Assembly (NCBI GenBank): GCA_014841835.1 | Contig: JACYUQ010000004.1 | Coordinates: 1 to 64,000, forward strand | Origin: Oxalobacteraceae sp. CFBP 13730 | Lineage (GTDB): Bacteria > Pseudomonadota > Gammaproteobacteria > Burkholderiales > Burkholderiaceae_D | Length of the DNA: 64,000 bases | Reading direction: 5' to 3' | Part shown: one piece after another, positions 1 to 8,324 of the stretch | How positions within the stretch are numbered: the stretch's first letter is position 1 | How the letters are laid out: each line of letters begins with the position of its first letter | Translations under genes and position numbers: made by a program | The notes under the pieces: model-generated | Databases searched by the model: none | What the model saw: only the letters and a program-made list of their open reading frames with translations | Told to the model about the DNA's origin: nothing

Positions 1-134
1 TCAAAGACCGAAGTCTTTGGCACCTTCATCAAACGCCCACACTTATCGACTGTTAATTTTTAAAGAACTTATTCGGTGCTGCTTCATCTGCCGTTTGCTT
101 CGAATCGTTTTGTTCGCTGCAGCAGAGGAAAGAG
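1..134 (-). other. rRNA operon leader with boxA antitermination site (16S gene lies left of the window)
   Basis: Read on the minus strand, this stretch runs from a consensus-like promoter (135-163) to the window edge and contains a GTTCTTTAAAAA block at 57-68, the form of the boxA antiterminator found before rRNA genes, followed by the AT-rich spacer and a short hairpin (stem 2-8 / 13-19). A boxA also occurs between 16S and 23S genes, but the promoter and the protein gene just upstream argue for the 16S leader. The 16S gene itself would begin beyond base 1, so this is inferred and not seen. Confidence 0.7.
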
Positions 135-163
135 ATTATGATCGACCTGCTGATCTTCGTCAA
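135..163 (-). promoter_or_regulatory. Sigma-70 promoter of an rRNA operon
   Basis: On the minus strand TTGACG (158-163) and CATAAT (135-140) are separated by exactly 17 bases, matching the sigma-70 consensus in 5 of 6 positions each. It lies just upstream of the boxA leader and 66 bases past the stop of the acylase gene, so it should drive the rRNA operon that continues off the left edge. Confidence 0.7.
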
Positions 164-228
164 CACCTAATTTTTCAGTTTCATGACAAAGTTGCGGCCA
201 ACGAAGGGCCTCCACGGCATTGCTGTCC

Positions 229-2640
229 CTACTCCCGCAGCGTAACGGTCGTGTAGTTCGGGTCGGCCTTGATCTTCTCTTGCGTAAAGGGAAGGCTTGG
301 CCAGCTCTTGCGCGAATACAGCAGCGTCTGGTCGGCATACCATGGCGAAGCCGGGTCGACCGACTGGCCATACGTCAGCATCGCCTGCGCCACCGGCCCC
401 TGGTCGTCGAACGTCACGGTCTGCAGATAGCTCTGGCCCCAGTGCGCCCCGACATAGCCTTGCGCCGTCAAGCTGCTGCGCATCGTCAGCGAGCCATACG
501 TGCCTTCCTGATTCCCATTGCCCCCATGCAGTGGAATACGCACGCCGTTGCGTGGCTCGACCTGGTAGTCACCCAGGCGGCCATCGAGTGGCACGCCGAG
601 CGACTGCAGCTTGTCGGCCGCTGTCCTGAGCGCCTCCAGCATGGCGGGTATGGCCGCCGGCGCCACGCCGGCCGGCGTATTGACCGGATCCGCCGGATCG
701 AACGGCCGCGCCCACTTGTTCGGGATCGCCGTTGCCAGCGCCCAAAATTCGCGGAACAGCACCGCGCCCCGGCTATCCAGATCGGCGCGCCGGTCCCACG
801 CTTGCAGCGTCGTGCACGCTTGCTGCATCAGCGGGCTGCTCGCGCTGCCACAGGCAGTCAGCAATTCGGGCAGCACCAGCTCGGCCGCATAGACGCGGTT
901 CGAGAACGCCAGCGCCTGCATGTCGGCAAGGTTCAACTTGTTGCGCTGGGCCAGCAGGTCCTCGACCTGGCGGAACCCGATTCGCGTGCGCAGGCTTTGC
1001 TCGGCATTCACGCGCCCGTAGAGTGGCGAATAGCCCAATGGCGCCGGGCCAGTGAGCAGCGCCTTCGGATTGGTCAGCCAGTAACTGTCATTCGAATTGC
1101 CGACGTAATCGGTGCGCATCATCCACGGCGCCGTGGCCGGTGCGTAAACGCCGGCGGGTGCGCCCACATCCTGTCCCCAGCCGCAGCTGCTCTTTGACCC
1201 ATCGAACAGCAGCGCCGCCTGCAGCAACAGGCAACCGTTGACGAACTTGTCCGCATTCATGTGCGGCACGACACTGGCGTCCGCATACAGCGTATTGCCA
1301 TCGCGGTCGGCCGCAACCGTGTTCACCCATGGCAACCCTACCACCTTGTCGAGCGAATCCTTCAGCGTGCGCACACTGGAGGCGGTGCCGATGCCCAGCC
1401 ACTGCTCGAGCATCCGGGTATTGCTGCGGTTCGGGTCGGCCAGCACATACGCGGCCTGCGCTGTCCAGGTCAGGCCCGCCGCCGGCCGGCTGATGACAGC
1501 GCCCTGGTGGCTGAAATAAAAGGTCTTGGTACGCCGCCCGATCAGGCCATCGGACAGCAACGCCTCGACCGTCACCGTTTTCGACGTCATCGTGCGCCGC
1601 GCCCCGTCATACAGATAGGTGGTGCCAGTGGCGTCGCCGGGATCCAGCGCCAGCCGGAACGTGGTGAAGTGATTGGCGAACGTGACCGTGTGGCTCCAGG
1701 CCACGTCGCGGTTGAAGCCAATGACGACGGCCGGCACGCCGCCGATGATCACGCCCATCGCGTCGTAGCGCCCCGGCACGGTCAGGTGGGCCTGATAGAA
1801 GCGGTCGGTCGTGGTCCATGGATAATGCGGGTTGCCCAGCAACAGCCCGCGCCCATTGGCGGACAACTCCTTGCCCACGGCCAGCGCATTGCTGCCGAAA
1901 CCTTGCCGGTTGAGCAGATCGAGCTGCGCGACCAGCGACGACGCGTCGATCTTGTGTGGTGCCGCCTTGGCCAGCGTCACGGTGGCGCCAGGAACCCGGC
2001 CAGCCGCAACGAAATCACGGGCAAAGGCCTGGCCCGATGCGTGCAGCGCCTTTTCCGCCACCACCAGCATCATGTCGTCGAGCGAAATCGGCCTCACCCA
2101 TTTCGTGTTGGCACAGGCCGCAGGCAACTTGCTTCCCGCATCCTTCAGGAACCGGTTATAGCCTTCGACATAACCTTCAAGCAAGTCACGTGGCTCACGC
2201 GCGCCGCTGGCATACCCCGCGCGCAATTGTTCGATGTCGAGGTAGCCCTTGAAGAAGAAGTCGCTGTCCTCGTTGGTCAGGTCCATGAACCCGCTGCCGC
2301 CGCCATACTCGTCGCCGGTGCGCTGGCGTGGCCGTGCGTCGGCGCCGAAGAACAGCGAGCGCTCACCGCGTACGGTCAGCACCGCATCGGCGAACATGCA
2401 GACATTGTCCTGAGCATACGCGTACGCCAGTCCATAGCCGAGGCTGCGGAAGTCGTCGGCCCGCACATGCGGCACGCCATGCGTGGTGCGTGCGACGTCG
2501 ACGTTGATACGGGCGGCGGTGGCTGGTGGCGATGGCAAAACAGCAGGATCGTCATCATGATCGTTACTACAGGCGCCCAGCGCCAGCATGAGCGACATTG
2601 CAAGGAGACGACGGGGCGCAGCAGGATGACGACGTTGCAT
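229..2640 (-). CDS. Penicillin acylase family lipoprotein (Ntn-hydrolase)
   Basis: An 803-residue amide hydrolase of the penicillin/acyl-homoserine-lactone acylase family, which cleaves an N-acyl side chain from its substrate. Residues 1-24 form a lipoprotein signal ending in a lipobox (L21-G-A-C24). The family precursor matures by self-cleavage before a nucleophilic Ser or Thr; here the G249-S250-N251 sequence around residue 250 fits that Ser-Asn start of the beta chain, so the alpha chain would be about residues 25-249. The length is normal for the family. The substrate cannot be told from sequence: beta-lactams, acyl-homoserine lactones and other N-acyl compounds are all possible. It stands alone between the 5S rRNA gene and the rRNA promoter, on the same strand. 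Confidence 0.85.
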   Translation of the reverse strand: MQRRHPAAPRRLLAMSLMLALGACSNDHDDDPAVLPSPPATAARINVDVARTTHGVPHVRADDFRSLGYGLAYAYAQDNVCMFADAVLTVRGERSLFFGADARPRQRTGDEYGGGSGFMDLTNEDSDFFFKGYLDIEQLRAGYASGAREPRDLLEGYVEGYNRFLKDAGSKLPAACANTKWVRPISLDDMMLVVAEKALHASGQAFARDFVAAGRVPGATVTLAKAAPHKIDASSLVAQLDLLNRQGFGSNALAVGKELSANGRGLLLGNPHYPWTTTDRFYQAHLTVPGRYDAMGVIIGGVPAVVIGFNRDVAWSHTVTFANHFTTFRLALDPGDATGTTYLYDGARRTMTSKTVTVEALLSDGLIGRRTKTFYFSHQGAVISRPAAGLTWTAQAAYVLADPNRSNTRMLEQWLGIGTASSVRTLKDSLDKVVGLPWVNTVAADRDGNTLYADASVVPHMNADKFVNGCLLLQAALLFDGSKSSCGWGQDVGAPAGVYAPATAPWMMRTDYVGNSNDSYWLTNPKALLTGPAPLGYSPLYGRVNAEQSLRTRIGFRQVEDLLAQRNKLNLADMQALAFSNRVYAAELVLPELLTACGSASSPLMQQACTTLQAWDRRADLDSRGAVLFREFWALATAIPNKWARPFDPADPVNTPAGVAPAAIPAMLEALRTAADKLQSLGVPLDGRLGDYQVEPRNGVRIPLHGGNGNQEGTYGSLTMRSSLTAQGYVGAHWGQSYLQTVTFDDQGPVAQAMLTYGQSVDPASPWYADQTLLYSRKSWPSLPFTQEKIKADPNYTTVTLRE

Positions 2641-2779
2641 GAGAGACGCTTTCTGCGGCGGGCGCCGCGCGATCGAACCATGACGAAGTAAAACTAATGC
2701 AATACTTTAATCTTAAAATAGTTCCGACGTGCTATTTCTCTCGAATTAGTGCGGCATCGACGCGACAAAAGCGGCGCTC

Positions 2780-2814
2780 CAAAGCAAAGAAGCCCACCAG
2801 ACACCTGGTGGGCT
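2780..2814 (-). terminator. Rho-independent terminator of the 5S rRNA gene
   Basis: A perfect 10-base stem (2791-2800 with 2805-2814) around a 4-base loop, followed on the minus strand by a T-rich tail. It sits about 16 bases after the 5S rRNA 3' end. Confidence 0.8.
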
Positions 2815-2829
2815 TTCTCTATATAACTA

Positions 2830-2943
2830 GCCTGACGATAAACTACTTTCACACTGGTTGCAGCACTATCATCGTCGCAAAATCGTTTCACGGTCCTGTT
2901 CGGGATGGGAAGGGGTGGGACCGATTTGCTATGGTCATCAGGC
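2830..2943 (-). rRNA. rrf: 5S ribosomal RNA
   Basis: The minus strand carries a full-length 114-base 5S rRNA with complementary ends (GCCTGATGACC... and ...CGTCAGGC form the terminal helix) and the conserved CCCATCCCGAAC segment. No 23S sequence lies upstream: the next 100 bases on that strand lead straight into the M48 peptidase gene. It is therefore a solitary 5S copy, not the end of a complete rRNA operon, although another rRNA operon begins less than 3 kb downstream. Confidence 0.93.
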
Positions 2944-3002
2944 ATAACTTGCTGGAAAACTGTTCCTCTACTGGGCAACAGGCTTCCTGAATTCCGGCTC
3001 GC

Positions 3003-3011
3003 ATTCTAACA
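3003..3011 (-). promoter_or_regulatory. Candidate extended -10 promoter for the solitary 5S rRNA
   Basis: On the minus strand TGT-TAGAAT forms an extended -10 element about 60 bases before the 5S rRNA. No good -35 is visible at the usual distance. This is a suggestion only; read-through from the M48 peptidase gene is the alternative. Confidence 0.3.
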
Positions 3012-3049
3012 AGCAATGTCCGATACCGCCAGCTTTATCGCACACGCCG

Positions 3050-3862
3050 TTAAAAACGCGGCAAGGCCTGCACCGGGCCAGCCTGCAAGCCGGCCTGGCG
3101 CATCGCCACCTGCACGGCCTCGATGCGCGCAGCCATCGACGGATGCGACGCCAGATAATGCACCACGGCCGGCGTTGCGCCCTCCTCGCGCTGCAAGGCG
3201 GTAAACAATTCGGTGGCGCCACCAGCATGGCCGTAGCGACATTGCAGGATCGCCAATGCGTTCGCATCGGCAGCAGCTTCACGGCCCCGCGAATACCCGG
3301 ACTCCCCCAGATGCTGCGCCGGCGCCAACACGCCTGCCGTCCCGCTGCCGTCGCCCGTGAGCACGGCGGCGGCGGTAATCAGCACCACCCGCCGACCGAC
3401 TGCGCGCAAGTGATCGCGGTTGGCCATGTGCGACAGCTCATGGGCCAGCACGAACGCCATGCCGTTTTCGGATTGCACGTTGTCGAACAGCGCCGAGAAC
3501 ACGACCACCACACCGCCTGGTGCGACCATCGCATTGGGCGTGTCCGAGCGGTTCACGCGCACCGTGACCGGCCCGCTGACACCGGCGCAGCGGCGCATGC
3601 CATCGACCAGCCCCTGGGCCCAGACTTCGCGCGTGCGCATCGCCGGCTCGCTTGCGGGCGGTGTCCATGCCACCATCTGGGTCAGTTGCGCCTCGGTCTC
3701 CGGCCCCATCCGGTCCACCACCACATCGACCAGCCAGCCCAGCACCAGATAGCCGACGATCACTGCCGCGGACAGCCCGGCCAGGATCAGCACGAAATCC
3801 TTGAGCGGATGGCCGGGCGTGACGTTGTCATTGTGCTCGGGCAGCGACGCATGGTATTTCAT
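3050..3862 (-). CDS. M48 family metalloprotease, membrane-anchored
   Basis: A 270-residue zinc metallopeptidase of the M48 family (HtpX/Oma1-like fold). A transmembrane helix spans about residues 22-46; the zinc motif HELSH is at 141-145 and the third ligand is probably E195 in SRGREAAAD. Family members degrade or process membrane and envelope proteins. The gene overlaps the upstream YbjQ-like gene by 4 bases (ATGA), so the two are probably translated together. Its 3' end faces the solitary 5S rRNA on the same strand. The substrate is unknown. Confidence 0.85.
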   Translation of the reverse strand: MKYHASLPEHNDNVTPGHPLKDFVLILAGLSAAVIVGYLVLGWLVDVVVDRMGPETEAQLTQMVAWTPPASEPAMRTREVWAQGLVDGMRRCAGVSGPVTVRVNRSDTPNAMVAPGGVVVVFSALFDNVQSENGMAFVLAHELSHMANRDHLRAVGRRVVLITAAAVLTGDGSGTAGVLAPAQHLGESGYSRGREAAADANALAILQCRYGHAGGATELFTALQREEGATPAVVHYLASHPSMAARIEAVQVAMRQAGLQAGPVQALPRF

Positions 3863-4323
3863 GGTACGGCGCTCTGTTCCACGTAATAGATGGCGGTGCC
3901 GTAGGCCAGTACCTCGACGCCATTTATCTGCCGCTGGTTGCCGGTGAGCGGCATCGTTTCGAGGCGCACGTTGACAATCTCGTGGGCGCCCGGGCAGCTT
4001 TCCTTCAGCCGCAGCACCGCTTCACGCTTGGCGCGATCGAGCAGTGTTTCGTACGACTGCACCGGCCCGCCCACCAGCGAGCGCAGGGCCGACGCCGCCT
4101 TCTTGAAGTGATCAACCGCCACCACCACGCTGCCCGTGACCAGCTCGGTACGCGCCACCGGCCCAGACCCGAGCAGGGTCTTGAGCGACGTGGCCGGCAA
4201 GTGCAGCCACGTTTTTTCCCTGGCGATGATCGAGCGGTAATGCCTGGCTTCGGCCATGCGTCCAAAGACGTAGCCCAGCCCAATCGGCACCGACCAGAAA
4301 ACAATCAGGAAGATAATGTCCAT
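3859..4323 (-). CDS. YbjQ family protein with N-terminal membrane helix
   Basis: A 154-residue protein with an N-terminal hydrophobic helix (about 1-20) followed by a YbjQ-type domain (DUF74, once called heavy-metal-binding domain). The family features are a conserved V-T-G start strand, a Y-x-x-LL-x-x-A-R/K-x-x-A helix (SYETLLDRAKREAV) and a closing Y-G-T-A strand. It adjoins a second YbjQ gene upstream (stop and start share a base at 4323) and overlaps the M48 peptidase gene downstream. The tight three-gene arrangement suggests one membrane-quality unit, but YbjQ function is not established. Confidence 0.7.
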   Translation of the reverse strand: MDIIFLIVFWSVPIGLGYVFGRMAEARHYRSIIAREKTWLHLPATSLKTLLGSGPVARTELVTGSVVVAVDHFKKAASALRSLVGGPVQSYETLLDRAKREAVLRLKESCPGAHEIVNVRLETMPLTGNQRQINGVEVLAYGTAIYYVEQSAVP

Positions 4324-4637
4324 CAGCCCACCGTCACCGCAGTGCCGTAGACATAGATCTCGGCGGCGCCAGCGGCCACCGACGAGGTCGAGAAGCGCAC
4401 ATTGACGACGGCGTTCGCCCCCATCTGCGTGGCTTGCGCCTGCATGCGTTCGGTGGCCTGCGCACGCGATTCTTCCAGCAACTCGGTGTAGCCCTTGAGC
4501 TCACCGCCAACCATGTTCTTCAGTCCCGCCATGATGTCGCGGCCCACGTGCTTGGAGCGTACCGAGCTGCCGGAGACAACGCCGTGGCACACCGTGATGG
4601 TCTTGCCCGGAACGGTTTCGATATTGGTCATGAACAT
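4323..4637 (-). CDS. YbjQ family protein (DUF74)
   Basis: A 104-residue soluble protein close to the E. coli YbjQ length and pattern: GVVSGSSVRSKHVGRDIMAG at the N-terminus, then YTELLEESRAQATERM and a closing YVYGTAVTV strand. The family forms a pentamer in known structures and its role is unclear. It is the first gene of a three-gene minus-strand unit with a second YbjQ-like protein and an M48 peptidase. The start is uncertain: an in-frame ATG at 4631 would give MTNIET, closer to family length. Neither has a strong ribosome site. Confidence 0.8.
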   Translation of the reverse strand: MFMTNIETVPGKTITVCHGVVSGSSVRSKHVGRDIMAGLKNMVGGELKGYTELLEESRAQATERMQAQATQMGANAVVNVRFSTSSVAAGAAEIYVYGTAVTVG

Positions 4638-4777
4638 GGAAGGTACTTTCTAAAGAAGGAGTCGTCGATTGTAGGCGCCGATCTTTATTTGAAGCAATGT
4701 CGAATGCATAGTCGCGCGAATGACTGCAGCATCACAGTAAAATACCGCCTTCAAACCCCCTCCAGCCTGCCGCCACC

Positions 4778-6280
4778 ATGTCGATCCTGCTCACCACCCT
4801 GAACGCCCGCTACACGCACGCCTCGCTTGGACTGCGCTACCTGCTGGCCAATATGGGCCCGCTGCAGGACCAGACCCGCATCCAGGAATTCGTCACCGGC
4901 GCCAAGACCGCCGACCTCGTCGAGCGCATCCTGGCGCACGCGCCGCGCATCGTCGGCTTCGGTGTGTATATCTGGAACGTCGAAGAAACCACCCGCCTGG
5001 TGGCAATGCTCAAGCGCGTCGCGCCCGCCGTGAAGATCATCCTGGGCGGCCCGGAAGTCTCGCACGAGACGGGCGAACAGGAGATCGTCGGGCTGGCCGA
5101 CTACGTTATCACCGGCTGGGGCGACGTCACGTTCCCCAAGCTGTGCGGCGAGATCCTCAATGGCCCGAAGCCGTTGATGAAGATCCACGCCGGCGTGCAG
5201 CCGCCGATGGATGCGATCGCCCTGCCCTACGCGCTGTACAACGACGACGACATTGCCAACCGCACCCTGTACGTGGAAGCCTCGCGCGGCTGCCCGTTCA
5301 AGTGCGAATTCTGCCTGTCGTCGCTCGACAAGACCGCCTGGCCATTCCCGCTCGACGCGTTCCTGGCCGAGATGGAAGCAATGTACGCACGCGGTGCGCG
5401 CCTGTTTAAATTCGTCGACCGCACGTTCAACCTGAACGTCAAGACGAGCCTGCGCATCATGGACTTCTTCCTCGACAAGATCGCGCAGTATCCGGACGAC
5501 CCGATCTACGCCCACTTCGAGCTGGTGCCCGACCACCTGCCCGATGCGCTGAAGGACACCATCGCCAAATTCCCGGCCGGCGCGCTGCAGTTCGAGATCG
5601 GTATCCAGAGCTTCAACCCCGAAGTGCAGGCGCTCGTGAGCCGCCGCCAGAACAACGAGAAGGCGGCCGAGAACATCCGCTGGCTCACGCAGCATGCCAC
5701 CGCCCACCTGCATGTCGACCTGATTGCCGGCCTGCCGGGCGAAGACGTGGCCAGCTTCGCGCGCGGCTTCGACCAGTTGGTGGGCCTGGGCGCCGAAGAA
5801 ATCCAGTTCGGCATCCTCAAGCGCCTGCGCGGCACGCCGATCATCCGCCACACCGAAGCCTTCGGCATGGTCTACGACCCGTACCCGCCGTACACCGTGC
5901 TGGCGACGGACAAGATCGACTTCGCGACCATGCAGCGCCTGGTGCGCTTTGCGCGCTACTGGGATCTGGTGGCCAACTCGGGACGCTTTGCCAACACCAC
6001 GCCGGTGCTGCTGGGCGAGGCGCCATTCGACAACTTCATGGCGTTTTCGGACTGGATCTACACGCGCACCGATGCAACGCACCGCATCGCGCTGGACCGT
6101 CTGGCCAAGCTGGTGGCCGAGTACTTACAGGTGCGCGGCATGGCGGCGCATGAAGCAGCCAGCCTGCTCGCCAGCGACTACGCCGGCAAGGTCGACGCAC
6201 CGGCGCGCACGCCGCAACCGGCTCAGGAAGCTGCCCGCGCGGTGGCCCCATCGCGCCAGGCGCGCCACCTCGCCGCCTGA
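4778..6280 (+). CDS. B12-binding domain radical SAM protein (DUF4080)
   Basis: A 500-residue protein with an N-terminal cobalamin-binding-type Rossmann domain (about 1-130), a radical SAM core with the iron-sulfur motif C172-PFK-C176-EF-C179, and a C-terminal DUF4080-like region. The family uses S-adenosylmethionine cleavage to start radical chemistry; the reaction of this subgroup is not known. The N-terminal domain lacks an obvious DxHxxG motif, so cobalamin binding is uncertain. It stands alone, 50 bases before the lipid transporter operon. The C-terminal tail (from about residue 465) is low-complexity and Ala/Arg-rich. Confidence 0.85.
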   Translation: MSILLTTLNARYTHASLGLRYLLANMGPLQDQTRIQEFVTGAKTADLVERILAHAPRIVGFGVYIWNVEETTRLVAMLKRVAPAVKIILGGPEVSHETGEQEIVGLADYVITGWGDVTFPKLCGEILNGPKPLMKIHAGVQPPMDAIALPYALYNDDDIANRTLYVEASRGCPFKCEFCLSSLDKTAWPFPLDAFLAEMEAMYARGARLFKFVDRTFNLNVKTSLRIMDFFLDKIAQYPDDPIYAHFELVPDHLPDALKDTIAKFPAGALQFEIGIQSFNPEVQALVSRRQNNEKAAENIRWLTQHATAHLHVDLIAGLPGEDVASFARGFDQLVGLGAEEIQFGILKRLRGTPIIRHTEAFGMVYDPYPPYTVLATDKIDFATMQRLVRFARYWDLVANSGRFANTTPVLLGEAPFDNFMAFSDWIYTRTDATHRIALDRLAKLVAEYLQVRGMAAHEAASLLASDYAGKVDAPARTPQPAQEAARAVAPSRQARHLAA

Positions 6281-6332
6281 TCGCGAAACCAACAATGTGG
6301 CAGCAGGCGCGATTCTCTTTTACACTGCCGCA

Positions 6333-7466
6333 ATGCAGATTGAAAATGCGCCAACATTAACCATTCAACAGGCCGCCCATGGGGCGGGCCAATCTGTCAT
6401 CGCCAGCGGGGTCTGGCAAGTTCACGGCCTGTCGCAGCACGGTATATTGAAGGGCATCACGCGCCAGCTCGCGGGCCTGAAAGACAAATCCGCCTGCACT
6501 TGGGACCTTTCCGGCGTCGATAGCCTGGACCACATCGGCGCCCAGATGTTCTGGAATACCTGGAACAAGCAGCGCCCGCCGCGCCTCACGCTCGACCCGC
6601 GCCAGGAAGACCTGTTCACGCGCATCGAAGCAGCCAGCAAGATCACGCTGCCGCGCCAGCGCGTGAGTCCCTTCGACTGGCTGATCAGGCTCGGCGCCGG
6701 GATGCTCGACTTTTTCGCGCACCTGCGCAGCTTCATTGGCCTGATCGGCATCGTGATCCAGGACCTGTGGCGCTTTGCGCGCCGCCCTGCCACCGGCCCG
6801 TGGCGCGAAATCTCCGCCAATATCTATCACTCGGGTTTCCAGGCGCTGGGCATCACGGCGATCGTGGGCTTTTTGATCGGGATCGTGCTGTCGTTCCTGT
6901 CGTCGCAGCAGCTGCGCATGTTCGGCGGCGATGCCTACCTGGTCAACATCCTCGGCATGGCGGTGATCCGCGAACTGGGCCCGTTGCTGGCCGCGATCCT
7001 GGTGGCGGGCCGCTCCGGCTCGTCGATCACGGCGCAACTGGGCGTCATGCGCGTGACCGAGGAACTCGATGCGATGCTGGTGATGGGCGTTTCGCACGGC
7101 TATCGCCTGATCCTGCCGAAGGTGATCGCGCTGGCGATCTCGATGCCGCTGCTGGTCGTCTGGACCGATGCGATGGCCCTGCTGGGCGGCATGGTGTCGG
7201 CAAAAATCGAGATGGGCATGTCGTTCCGCTACTTCCTGCAAAAGCTGCCCGATGCGGTGCCGTTCGTGAATTACACCATTGGCCTGCTCAAGGGCGCGAC
7301 CTTCGGCGTGCTGATCGCGCTCATCGCGTGTCACTTCGGCCTGCGCATCAAAGCCAATACCGAAAGCCTGGGCCGCGGCACCACGACCTCGGTCGTCACC
7401 GCGATCACGGTGGTGATCCTGGCCGACGCGGTCTACGCGATCATCTTCAGCGGCACGGGATTCTGA
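6333..7466 (+). CDS. MlaE family ABC transporter permease with N-terminal STAS-like domain
   Basis: A 377-residue inner-membrane permease of the MlaE/YrbE family, which moves phospholipids between the inner and outer membranes. Residues 1 to about 110 form a soluble STAS-like domain (CTWDLSGVDSLDHIGAQMFW resembles the MlaB strand-helix), so MlaB and MlaE functions appear to be fused. The permease domain follows, with the conserved RELGPLLAAILVAGRSGSSI segment. An ATG at 6333 was chosen because upstream in-frame sequence lies inside the radical SAM gene. The stop overlaps the start of the ATPase gene (TGATG), the first of four overlapping genes. Confidence 0.88.
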   Translation: MQIENAPTLTIQQAAHGAGQSVIASGVWQVHGLSQHGILKGITRQLAGLKDKSACTWDLSGVDSLDHIGAQMFWNTWNKQRPPRLTLDPRQEDLFTRIEAASKITLPRQRVSPFDWLIRLGAGMLDFFAHLRSFIGLIGIVIQDLWRFARRPATGPWREISANIYHSGFQALGITAIVGFLIGIVLSFLSSQQLRMFGGDAYLVNILGMAVIRELGPLLAAILVAGRSGSSITAQLGVMRVTEELDAMLVMGVSHGYRLILPKVIALAISMPLLVVWTDAMALLGGMVSAKIEMGMSFRYFLQKLPDAVPFVNYTIGLLKGATFGVLIALIACHFGLRIKANTESLGRGTTTSVVTAITVVILADAVYAIIFSGTGF

Positions 7467-8323
7467 TGGCCGACACCCAAGCACAATCCTCCCAGCGCCT
7501 GAACCTGCGGCCCGACGAAGACGTGGGCAAACCCGTTGTCGAGATCCGCAATCTGTGGACCCGCTTCGGCCGCACCGTCGTGCACCAGGACCTGAACCTC
7601 GAGATCTACGATGGCGAGATCCTGTCGATCGTCGGCGGCTCGGGCACCGGCAAGACCGTGCTGCTGCGCCAGATGCTGGGCCTGGAGCGCCCGTCGCAGG
7701 GCAGCGTGCACGTATTCGGCGAAGACATCAGCGCGGCCAGGCCCGAGCAGCTGCAACGCATGCGCAACCATTGGGGTATGCTGTTCCAGCAGGGCGCGCT
7801 GTATTCGGCGCTGAACGTGTTCGACAACATCGCCCTGCCGATGCGCGAGCTGCATGCGCTGCCCGAAGACGTGATCCGCGACGCGGTGCTGCTCAAGATG
7901 GACATGGTGGGCCTGGGGCCGGAGCATGCGGCCAAGATGCCGTCCGACCTGTCCGGCGGCATGGTCAAGCGCGCAGCGCTGGCGCGGGCACTGGCGCTCG
8001 AACCGCAGCTGCTGTTTCTCGACGAGCCGACCGCAGGCCTGGACCCCGACCTGTCGGACGCCTTCGTCACGCTGATCCAGACGCTGCACCGCGAACTGAA
8101 ACTGACGGTGGTAATGGTCACGCACGATCTGGACACGCTGTTCGCGCTGTCCTCGCGCATCGCGGTGCTGGCCGAAAAACACGTGCTGGCGGTGGGACCG
8201 TCGTGCGATGTGCTCAAGGTCGAGCACCCGTTCATCAAACACTTTTTCCTGGGCCCGCGCGGCCAGCGGGCACTGGAAGTGCTCGACGAGCGCCGGGCCC
8301 AGAACGAATCGGAGACACACTAG
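7466..8323 (+). CDS. ABC transporter ATP-binding protein, MlaF type
   Basis: A 285-residue ABC ATPase that powers the permease encoded just before it. Walker A is GGSGTGKT (57-64), the signature is LSGGMVKR, and Walker B reads LLFLDEPTAGLD. The signature ending in MVKR is typical of the MlaF group, not of general importers. The start ATG overlaps the previous stop by one base. A C-terminal tail after the HFFLGPRG segment is where MlaF proteins contact their partner. The pairing of permease, ATPase, MCE protein and lipoprotein makes the lipid-transport assignment firm at family level. Confidence 0.9.
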   Translation: MADTQAQSSQRLNLRPDEDVGKPVVEIRNLWTRFGRTVVHQDLNLEIYDGEILSIVGGSGTGKTVLLRQMLGLERPSQGSVHVFGEDISAARPEQLQRMRNHWGMLFQQGALYSALNVFDNIALPMRELHALPEDVIRDAVLLKMDMVGLGPEHAAKMPSDLSGGMVKRAALARALALEPQLLFLDEPTAGLDPDLSDAFVTLIQTLHRELKLTVVMVTHDLDTLFALSSRIAVLAEKHVLAVGPSCDVLKVEHPFIKHFFLGPRGQRALEVLDERRAQNESETH

Positions 8324-8324
8324 T

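Noticed and set aside
1261-2691. Long open frame (476 codons) antisense to the acylase gene
   Set aside because: It is a shadow of a GC-rich gene: Arg/Gln/His-rich composition, no recognisable motif, and the opposite strand has a complete lipoprotein acylase.
4751-6082. 443-codon open frame opposite the radical SAM gene
   Set aside because: Composition and lack of motifs mark it as an antisense shadow; the plus strand carries a full radical SAM protein with its cluster motif.
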